Assembly (NCBI GenBank): GCA_004525885.1
Contig: SPBV01000121.1
Coordinates: 1 to 5,580, forward strand
Direction of reading: 5' to 3'
Length of the DNA stretch: 5,580 nt
Source: Nitrosomonadales bacterium
GTDB taxonomy: Bacteria; Pseudomonadota; Gammaproteobacteria; Burkholderiales; Nitrosomonadaceae
Under the pieces are notes generated by a model. It saw only the letters and a list, made by a program, of their open reading frames with translations. It was not told the origin of the DNA and ran no database searches. Made by a program: the position numbers and the translations under genes. This document shows, one piece after another, positions 1 through 5,580 of this stretch; within the stretch, counting starts at the first letter, position 1; each line of letters opens with the position of its first letter.

Positions 1-99
1 AGTATGCCCGCCCCCGCTGCGTGCTGCTGCCCATATTAAGCCACTTGTAATCGATCCAAGTAGGATGATGATAAGGCCTAATAATTTTATCGTTTTCAT
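1..99 (-). CDS. Small exported or membrane protein, 5' end only (product unknown)
   Basis: This leftward reading frame starts at ATG 99-97 and runs off the left edge, giving 33 codons without a stop. The protein begins MKTIKLLGLIIILLGSITSG and continues LIWAAARSGGGHT. A short basic start (K2, K5), a hydrophobic core of about 19 residues and the run W-A-A-A-R look like a signal peptide with a possible signal peptidase I site after the alanines; a single N-terminal membrane anchor is the alternative. No lipobox cysteine is visible. The start is well supported: a GGGAGG Shine-Dalgarno lies 5 nt upstream and the hydrophobic segment follows at once. An in-frame TTG further upstream has no comparable support. 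It lies on the same strand as queF but 298 bases downstream of it, so it probably has its own promoter. I do not recognise the family, and the visible part is too short to assign a function. Confidence 0.6.
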   Translation of the reverse strand, partial: MKTIKLLGLIIILLGSITSGLIWAAARSGGGHT

Positions 100-104
100 A
101 TCAA

Positions 105-110
105 CCTCCC
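105..110 (-). promoter_or_regulatory. Strong Shine-Dalgarno site for the small leftward gene
   Basis: On the minus strand this reads GGGAGG and lies 5 nt before the ATG at 99-97. It is the best ribosome binding site in the window. It is the main reason to accept the truncated frame at the left edge as a real gene rather than chance. Confidence 0.7.
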
Positions 111-121
111 CGAAGGTTTGT

Positions 122-153
122 ACAAGGTCAATTTTGCTCTTCAACTACCTTGT
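122..153. repeat. 7-bp inverted repeat in the leader of the small gene
   Basis: ACAAGGT at 122-128 is matched by its exact reverse complement ACCTTGT at 147-153, separated by 18 nt. It lies 23-54 nt upstream of the leftward ATG at 99, where an operator or a weak 5'-leader hairpin could sit. A perfect 7-bp dyad with a loop this long can arise by chance in AT-rich DNA, so function is only a suggestion. Confidence 0.25.
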
Positions 154-397
154 CTAGTCAGCACAAGTCATCGCATAGTTATTCTGTTCTTCATCTGAGA
201 CATAAGGTTATTTCTCGATGATTGTGGCTGGCAGTTAATATAACGCATTCAGACTAACTTGGTTGTCATTCGGTAGATCATTTCTCAATATCAAACATTT
301 GTTCCAAAAGTTGTTATTCTGATTCATGTGGTTAGGTTGATTTGGTGAAAAGATATTTTTGGTTAGTTTAGAAGGTAAAAGGTCCAACCTAGTAAAT

Positions 398-817
398 TTA
401 TTTACATATATTTGATTGTTTTTCAAATTCCTTCAAATTCACAGCTGGTTTTGGTTTCCACCCAGACTTTCGATGTTCAGCCACGATATTTGTGAATATG
501 CCGCCACGTACATAGAATTTGGCAGTGAGATGCATATATTTCGGTTTTATAGCAACAACCATATCATCAAGAATGCGGTTAGTGACAGCCTCATGGAAGG
601 TATTCTCATTCCGGTAAGACCAGATATAGAGTTTTAGACTTTTAAGCTCAATACACCTTTTGTCAGGGATATAATCCAGTATAAGAGTTGCAAAATCTGG
701 CTGCCCAGTTTTTGGGCACAGGCAAGTAAATTCAGGAATTTCCATGTGAATATGGTAATCCCGAGAGGGAGTCGGGTTGAGGAAGGTTTCCAATTTTTTC
801 GTGGGTTGTATTGGCAT
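398..817 (-). CDS. queF: NADPH-dependent 7-cyano-7-deazaguanine (preQ0) reductase QueF
   Basis: QueF reduces the nitrile of preQ0 to the primary amine preQ1 using two NADPH, in the cytoplasm; preQ1 is then inserted into tRNA on the way to queuosine. The 139-residue product is the short single-domain (YkvM-like) type, not the longer two-domain E. coli type. The signature EFTCLCPKTGQPDF spans residues 29-42. Cys34 is the expected nucleophile that forms the thioimide with the nitrile, Asp41 is the matching acid, and His75-Glu76 in the NENTFHE segment fit the substrate-binding pair. The QueF motif ELKSLKLY at residues 57-64 is the NADPH-binding signature. All key residues are present and the length is normal. 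ATG 817-815 is the only standard start after the upstream in-frame stop; the ribosome binding site is weak (AAGAGA next to the start). The gene is transcribed divergently from smc. No other queuosine gene is in view, and no preQ1 riboswitch is evident upstream. Confidence 0.97.
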   Translation of the reverse strand: MPIQPTKKLETFLNPTPSRDYHIHMEIPEFTCLCPKTGQPDFATLILDYIPDKRCIELKSLKLYIWSYRNENTFHEAVTNRILDDMVVAIKPKYMHLTAKFYVRGGIFTNIVAEHRKSGWKPKPAVNLKEFEKQSNICK

Positions 818-939
818 TCTCTTATCTAGGACAAATCGGTTAAAATATCTATCTTATGCTTATACGCGTTTCTCATTTTATAAGATTTTGTTTTTATCTT
901 TCCAAGTACGCCCAATTATAACTGGTTACAGGCAATAAA
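818..939. promoter_or_regulatory. Divergent intergenic region, presumed promoters of queF and smc
   Basis: This 122-bp AT-rich gap separates the divergent starts of queF and smc, so promoters for both genes should lie here. Possible -10 boxes are TATAAG at 879-884 for smc and TATAAG on the minus strand at 864-859 for queF. Neither has a convincing TTGACA-like -35 box at normal spacing, so exact promoters are not called. I see no strong operator dyad. Confidence 0.4.
928..932 (+). promoter_or_regulatory. Shine-Dalgarno site that fixes the TTG start of smc
   Basis: ACAGG lies 7 nt before the TTG at 940-942. An in-frame TAA at 919-921 closes the frame just upstream and no ATG or GTG lies between, so this site and the TTG together define the smc start. 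Confidence 0.6.
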
Positions 940-3900
940 TTGCGTCTCTCCCATATCAAACTTGCTGGCTTTAAAACTTTCGTTGATCCCACTGTTATCC
1001 CTGTCCCTAGTGATTTAGTTGGGATCGTCGGCCCCAATGGTTGTGGAAAATCTAATGTGATCGATGCGGTACGTTGGGTGTTAGGTGAATCGAAAGCATC
1101 TGCTTTACGTGGTGAGTCCATGCAGGATGTGATTTTTAATGGGTCCGCTAATCGCAAGCCGGTAGGGCGTGCAAGTGTAGAATTAATCTTTGATAATAGT
1201 CTGGGTAAGGCAGGGGGGCAATGGTCAGACTATGCTGAAATTTCTATCAAGCGAGTGCTGCAGCGGGATGGTGATTCCACCTACTACATGAACAATATTC
1301 ACGTTCGCCGGCGGGATATAGCTGATGTTTTTCTTGGTACTGGCATAGGTAATCGGGGTTACGCAATTATCGAGCAGGGGATGATTTCACGAATAATTGA
1401 GGCAAAACCGGAAGAGTTACGTGCATTTCTAGAAGAAGCCGCTGGAGTTTCTAAATACCGTGAACGTCGTCGTGAAACCGAATTGCGTCTAGCCGACACC
1501 CGCGAGAATCTCTTGCGTGTGGATGATATCTGTCAAGAGCTGGAGAAACAATTACAGCACTTGGAAGAGCAAGCTGTGGTTGCTAATAAGTTTAAAGATA
1601 TGCAGGCTCAGTTGAGTACAGCGCATAGTCTTTTATGGTTGGCACGAAAACAGGAAGCAGCAACTCAACGTATTCGTAGAGAAAAGGAAGTTCAGCGACT
1701 AGAATTGGAATTGGAAGCAGAAACCACAAGTCTTCGTAATGCAGAAAAACGCTTGGAAGAGGGACGCACACAACATTATGCCGCAAGCGATAGCTTGCAC
1801 CAGGGGCAGGGAGAATTATATGCAGCCAACGCTGAGGTGGCGCGCATCGAACAGCAAATACAACATTTGCGCGAGAATCACCAACGTATTGAGCAGCAAA
1901 TCACAGTGGCTAAGAATCAGATTGAGCATCATGAAAAGCAAGTTAAAAATTTTGCAGAGAGCCTAGGTCGATGGCGTACAGAACTTGAACAGGCAAGTTT
2001 GACTCTCGAAAATAGTAAAGAAAAAGTTACAGTAGAAAATGAGAGATTACCGCAGACAGAGTCAGTTTTTCGTTTGTGCCAAGAGAAGTTAAGTGCGGTT
2101 CAACGTAGCTTACTCTTGACCGAGCAGACTGAACAGTTAGAAGAAAGCCATCGTACGCACGCAGAGAAAGCTTTGCAACAGCTGGGATTGCGTAGAGAAA
2201 GACTTCTTGAGGAGCAAGAAGCGCTGCCGCAATTTGATGATGAAGGTTTATCCCAATTGCAGAAAGAAGTGGAGAGTACTGCGGTTGAATTAAAAATCAA
2301 ACAGGACTTGCTTGCACAAACTGAAGATCAATTACTCAATACAGAAGAAATCAAACGTGGGATTACACACGAAACGCAAGTGCTCGAGCAGCAGATCACT
2401 AAAATGGAAGCCAGATCCTCTGCTTTGGAACGCCTTCAGCATCGACTTGAGAACAATGAGGGGTTGAGCAAGTGGTTGACCAAATACCAGCTAGAAGCGT
2501 TGCCGCGTTTGTGGCAGAGCATCCAGATTGAAAAAGGATGGGAAGACGCACTGGAATCAGTATTACGCGAGCGACTTAACAGTTCGTCTCTTGAGCGCCT
2601 AGAAGCTGTACAGGATTGGATAGAAGATTCTCCTCCCGGGAAATGGACATTATTTGAGGCAACAGTTTCACCGGTACAGAGGTCGAACGATGAGACATTA
2701 CGTGGCAGTGAGGGTTGGAAATCTCTGGAGTGGTATCTGACTTGTGACAACACAGGAATAAAATCTGTGCTAGGTGAATGGTTAAGAGGAATTTTCGTAG
2801 TTGAAAGTATACAAGACGGTCTTTTACAGCGGATGAAGCTTGCCCCAGGCGAAATACTTGTAACGCGTGAGGGACATTTCTTTACTCGGCATAGCCTTAC
2901 ATATTATGCGCCAGATTCACAACTGCACGGGGTACTAGCACGCCAGCGGGAGATAACTCAGATCAAAACTGATGCAGAAGAATTAGGGATTAGCCTTACC
3001 AGGCAGAAATCTAAACTGGTAGTAGTTGAAGAAGATTACAACCAACTAGGAGTGTTAATTTCACAATTGCGTCTTGATAGTAAGAAACTGCAGCAACAGC
3101 ATCATGATTTACAAATGCAGGTATTGAAACTAACTCAATTAACTGAACAATCCAGCCAACGTAGTGACCAGATCTCAGTTGAACTGATGGAAATTAGACA
3201 GCAAATTGATATAGAATCCTCCCAAAAACAAAGCACTGAAAAAAAATTGGGAGAATATCGGGATCAAGTTTTGGTTCTGCAGGGGCAAGTGCAGCAGGAA
3301 AGGCAGGAAGGTGAGGCCGCGGAGCAGGCTCTTAGTATTCAACGGCAACTTGTACAGAATGTAGTGAAGGAAATGCAAGAAGCTACATTCTACGAAAGGA
3401 CCTGTCAGAATAAAATTGTCGAGGTAGAGGCTGCCATTCTTAGTATCAATGAGAATTTTGTTGAGCTTAAAGCTAATTTAGAGAAATTACAGCTAGAGCG
3501 AGATAGTTTAGATGAGTCCGCATTGAATAACCAGTTACAAGAATGGTTAGCACTGCGTGAGCAACGTGAGTTTGTTCTGACAAACGCGCGCAATGCCTTG
3601 GAAGATGCGGCCAAAGGATTGCAGGAAATAGAACAGGAGCGCATAGCTTTCGAGCAAAAGCTACACCCTCTACGTGAATCAATAAGTCAGGTACGCCTTA
3701 AGGAACAAGAGGCACATATAACAGAGAATCAGTTTGACGAGAAATTGAAAGAGGCGGGAGCAAACGAGGAGGAGTTACTTCAGGTATTGTGTAAAACGCG
3801 ATCCTCTAGATTAGAGTCTGATATTAATCAACTTAATATCGAAATTGAGACCTTGGGTGCAGTTAATCTTGCTGCTTTGGAGGAGTTGCATGCAAATCAA

Positions 3901-4479
3901 GAGCGTAAAGCTTACCTTGATTCACAATTCAAGGATTTGAAAGAAGCTGTGGAGACCCTGGAAAATGCTATTCGACGAATTGATCGAGAAACTCGTGAAC
4001 GCTTGTTGGAAACTTTTGAGAAGGTAAATGGTCATTTAGATGAGATGTTTCCCACTATTTTTGGTGGTGGAAAAGCAAAACTTGTTTTAAGTGGGGAAGA
4101 AATTCTTGATTCCGGTGTGCAAATCATTGCGCAACCACCGGGTAAGAAGAACAGCTCCATCCATTTGTTGTCTGGTGGAGAGAAAGCGCTCACAGCATTG
4201 GCATTAGTGTTCTCATTGTTTAAGCTTAACCCCGCTCCCTTTTGTCTGTTGGATGAGGTGGACGCCCCATTGGATGACAGCAACACTGAGCGCTTTTGCG
4301 ATTTAATAAGAAAAATGTCGAACCACACACAGTTTGTATTTGTTAGCCACAATAAAATTACCATGGAAATGGCACAACAATTGATTGGTGTCACAATGCA
4401 GGAACAAGGCGTTTCGCGGATAGTCTCGGTGGATATCGAAGAGGCTGTCAAACTCAGCAAAGTAGCTGCGGCTGGATAA
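940..4479 (+). CDS. smc: Chromosome segregation ATPase Smc (complete)
   Basis: Smc is the core of the bacterial condensin: a dimeric ATPase that, with ScpA and ScpB, extrudes DNA loops and helps resolve sister chromosomes. The 1179-residue product has the full layout. The N-terminal head carries Walker A GPNGCGKS (residues 31-38), the arginine finger region (R57) and the Q-loop (Q146 in IIEQGM). Glutamine- and glutamate-rich coiled coil follows from about 170 to 507, the hinge from about 508 to 670, and the return coiled coil to about 1000. The C-terminal head carries the ABC signature LSGGEK (1077-1082), Walker B FCLLDE (D1105, catalytic E1106), the D-loop APLDD (1109-1113) and the H-loop histidine H1137 in VSHNK. 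No motif is missing and length is normal. The start is TTG at 940, supported by the canonical MRLSHIKLAGFK opening and an in-frame stop at 919-921. The gene ends in tandem stops TAATAA. zipA follows 21 nt on, suggesting co-transcription. scpA and scpB are not in this window. Confidence 0.98.
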   Translation: MRLSHIKLAGFKTFVDPTVIPVPSDLVGIVGPNGCGKSNVIDAVRWVLGESKASALRGESMQDVIFNGSANRKPVGRASVELIFDNSLGKAGGQWSDYAEISIKRVLQRDGDSTYYMNNIHVRRRDIADVFLGTGIGNRGYAIIEQGMISRIIEAKPEELRAFLEEAAGVSKYRERRRETELRLADTRENLLRVDDICQELEKQLQHLEEQAVVANKFKDMQAQLSTAHSLLWLARKQEAATQRIRREKEVQRLELELEAETTSLRNAEKRLEEGRTQHYAASDSLHQGQGELYAANAEVARIEQQIQHLRENHQRIEQQITVAKNQIEHHEKQVKNFAESLGRWRTELEQASLTLENSKEKVTVENERLPQTESVFRLCQEKLSAVQRSLLLTEQTEQLEESHRTHAEKALQQLGLRRERLLEEQEALPQFDDEGLSQLQKEVESTAVELKIKQDLLAQTEDQLLNTEEIKRGITHETQVLEQQITKMEARSSALERLQHRLENNEGLSKWLTKYQLEALPRLWQSIQIEKGWEDALESVLRERLNSSSLERLEAVQDWIEDSPPGKWTLFEATVSPVQRSNDETLRGSEGWKSLEWYLTCDNTGIKSVLGEWLRGIFVVESIQDGLLQRMKLAPGEILVTREGHFFTRHSLTYYAPDSQLHGVLARQREITQIKTDAEELGISLTRQKSKLVVVEEDYNQLGVLISQLRLDSKKLQQQHHDLQMQVLKLTQLTEQSSQRSDQISVELMEIRQQIDIESSQKQSTEKKLGEYRDQVLVLQGQVQQERQEGEAAEQALSIQRQLVQNVVKEMQEATFYERTCQNKIVEVEAAILSINENFVELKANLEKLQLERDSLDESALNNQLQEWLALREQREFVLTNARNALEDAAKGLQEIEQERIAFEQKLHPLRESISQVRLKEQEAHITENQFDEKLKEAGANEEELLQVLCKTRSSRLESDINQLNIEIETLGAVNLAALEELHANQERKAYLDSQFKDLKEAVETLENAIRRIDRETRERLLETFEKVNGHLDEMFPTIFGGGKAKLVLSGEEILDSGVQIIAQPPGKKNSSIHLLSGGEKALTALALVFSLFKLNPAPFCLLDEVDAPLDDSNTERFCDLIRKMSNHTQFVFVSHNKITMEMAQQLIGVTMQEQGVSRIVSVDIEEAVKLSKVAAAG

Positions 4480-4500
4480 TAATGTATAGGTCAGATAAAT

Positions 4501-5580
4501 ATGAGTGACTTACAAATCAGCCTGATTATCATTGGTATTGGGATAATTGGGGGTGTTGTTTTTTATAATTGGATGCAACAGCGACGTTATCAGCGTAGTA
4601 CAGAGGAGGCATTTAAGCATAAGTATGAAGATGTTTTACTAAGGGAGGAAGAAACTAATCCTGAAAGGGAGAGGATTGAACCTCAACTAAGTAAAGAAGT
4701 GTCACAGGATTTCCAAGCAGAGCCAAGTGTAGAAGGAAAGATGTTAGTTGGGATTAATAATCGGCCAGATTCACAATCTTTGACTACAGCTTCTGAGTCG
4801 ATTAAACCAGTAAAAGTTTATAGTAACGGCGTAGTAGATTATGTAGTGGGTATCCAATCTGAAACACCAATTTCCGCTTCAGATCTGGCAGAGATAGTGC
4901 AGAGGAAATTCGATTTTGGAAAGCAAGTGCGGTGGTTTGGGCAAAAAAATGATAGTGGGTTTTGGGAAGAAATTACTATAGAGCCTGATTCTCATAATGA
5001 TTATACCAGCCTAAGAGCCTGCCTACAGCTTGCTGATCGCTCTGGCCCGGTTAGTGAAGTTAGCTTATCTGAGTTTCGCGACATGGTGAATAATTTTGCA
5101 GAACACATAAGTGCAGTTGTTAATGCACCCGATATCCAAGAGGCATATTCTCAGGCGGTATTACTCGACCAGTTTTGTGCCGAAGTAGATGTAATGATAG
5201 GGATTAATGTTATCAGCAAAGATGGTGGCGCATTTACAGGAACCAAAATTCGCGCTTTGGCAGAAGCATCTGGATTCAAACTTGAGGGAGAGGGGGTGTT
5301 TAATTTCCGAGAGGGAAATGGTATCGCTAAATTTACTCTCAGCAACTTTGAATCCACACCATTCCTAACTGATAATATTCGAACGCTCACTACAAATGGT
5401 GTTACGTTTTTGCTCGACGTGCCCAGAATTGCGAATGGCGAAAGAGTATTTGATCAAATGACTCATCTTTCCAGGATTTTTGCAACTACCCTAGGAGGTG
5501 TTATGGTAGACGATAATCGAGTTCCCTTAAGCGATAATGGAATAGATAGAATTAAGCAGAAGTTGAGTGGCATACAAGCC
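4501..5580 (+). CDS. zipA: Cell division protein ZipA-like, C-terminus cut by window edge
   Basis: ZipA is a bitopic inner-membrane protein that tethers FtsZ to the membrane during Z-ring assembly, with its C-terminal domain in the cytoplasm. The frame from ATG 4501 is open for 360 codons to the right edge. Residues 6-22 form one membrane span (ISLIIIGIGIIGGVVFY), followed by a basic patch (QQRRYQR) consistent with a cytoplasmic C-terminus. Residues 31-105 are a charged, Glu-rich linker without the long Pro/Gln-rich run of E. coli ZipA. Residues 111-215 form a middle module including RWFGQ and LQLADRSGPVSE. Residues 221-360 match the ZipA FtsZ-binding domain: GTKIRALAEASGF, GVTFLLDVPR, then LGGVMVDDNRVPLS and a terminal helix. 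Since that helix is nearly complete, few residues are probably missing. ATG 4501 is the first start after the in-frame TAA at 4480-4482; its ribosome binding site is weak (AGG at 4488-4490), so translation may be helped by coupling to smc. The smc-zipA order is typical of betaproteobacteria, with ligA expected next. Confidence 0.9.
   Translation, partial: MSDLQISLIIIGIGIIGGVVFYNWMQQRRYQRSTEEAFKHKYEDVLLREEETNPERERIEPQLSKEVSQDFQAEPSVEGKMLVGINNRPDSQSLTTASESIKPVKVYSNGVVDYVVGIQSETPISASDLAEIVQRKFDFGKQVRWFGQKNDSGFWEEITIEPDSHNDYTSLRACLQLADRSGPVSEVSLSEFRDMVNNFAEHISAVVNAPDIQEAYSQAVLLDQFCAEVDVMIGINVISKDGGAFTGTKIRALAEASGFKLEGEGVFNFREGNGIAKFTLSNFESTPFLTDNIRTLTTNGVTFLLDVPRIANGERVFDQMTHLSRIFATTLGGVMVDDNRVPLSDNGIDRIKQKLSGIQA

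Larger units (their letters stand above)
100..397. other. AT-rich intergenic region, no gene supported
   Basis: This stretch between the small leftward gene and the end of queF shows no convincing gene on either strand. The longest candidate is a 63-codon, asparagine-rich leftward frame with a TTG start inside the queF 3' end; it looks like chance. No GC-rich stem followed by a T-run is visible after the queF stop, so there is no clear intrinsic terminator. The region presumably holds the promoter of the small gene at its left end, but I cannot point to well-matched -35 and -10 boxes. The only symmetric element close to that gene is the dyad at 122-153. Confidence 0.6.

Noticed and set aside
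333..391. Inverted repeat TAGGTTG / CAACCTA downstream of queF as a possible terminator
   Set aside because: The arms are only 7 bp with a loop of about 45 nt and no T-run follows in the transcript, so it does not look like an intrinsic terminator.
235..426. 63-codon leftward frame overlapping the 3' end of queF
   Set aside because: It starts with TTG inside queF, its apparent AAGGA ribosome site is simply queF coding sequence, its composition is Asn-rich as expected of AT-rich non-coding DNA, and it resembles no family I know.
421..440. Near-perfect 10-bp tandem repeat (TTCAAATTC twice)
   Set aside because: It lies inside queF and encodes the ordinary C-terminal NLKEFEK segment; two short copies need no special explanation.
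818..860. preQ1 riboswitch upstream of queF
   Set aside because: The leader is short and AT-rich and lacks the C-rich loop and A-rich tail expected of a class I preQ1 aptamer; no larger fold is evident.
4032..4460. 142-codon leftward frame opposite the smc C-terminal head
   Set aside because: It lies entirely antisense to the strongly conserved Smc ATPase domain and its translation has no recognisable domain; it is a shadow of smc codon bias, as are the other frames antisense to or overlapping smc.
4482..4508. Eight-codon ATG frame between smc and zipA
   Set aside because: It has no ribosome binding site of its own apart from smc coding sequence, and it overlaps the zipA start; chance is the simplest explanation.

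Overview
The window reads as a housekeeping segment of a proteobacterial chromosome, most likely a betaproteobacterium of the Nitrosomonadales type (Nitrosomonas or a Methylophilaceae-like lineage). Three things point there: the short single-domain QueF with its EFTCLCPKTGQPDF signature, a full-length Smc (not MukB) opening with MRLSHIKLAGFK, and a ZipA-family gene directly behind smc. The taxon is inferred from remembered family features, not from a search. Codon use looks even across the genes, and no transposase, phage gene, CRISPR array, tRNA or rRNA is visible.

Layout. Positions 1-99 hold the 5' end of a small leftward gene (33 codons visible) with a strong Shine-Dalgarno site and a hydrophobic, probably exported N-terminus; its product is not recognised. 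Positions 100-397 are AT-rich and appear non-coding. Positions 398-817 hold leftward queF, the preQ0 reductase of queuosine biosynthesis. Positions 818-939 are a short AT-rich divergent intergenic region. Positions 940-4479 hold rightward smc (1179 residues, TTG start), complete with all ATPase motifs, two coiled-coil arms and a proteobacterial-type hinge. After 21 nt comes zipA at 4501, which stays open to the right edge (360 codons, probably only a few residues short of its end).

How the genes fit together. smc and zipA form an apparent co-directional pair joining chromosome condensation and segregation with divisome assembly. In many betaproteobacteria I would expect ligA next, beyond the window. 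queF is functionally unrelated and is transcribed divergently from the shared upstream region.

I see no convincing evidence of a previously undescribed system. The most interesting point is that the ZipA product seems to carry two successive modules of the same general pattern: a degenerate copy at about residues 111-215 and the canonical FtsZ-binding domain at about residues 221-360. This suggests a tandem duplication of the ZipA C-terminal fold.
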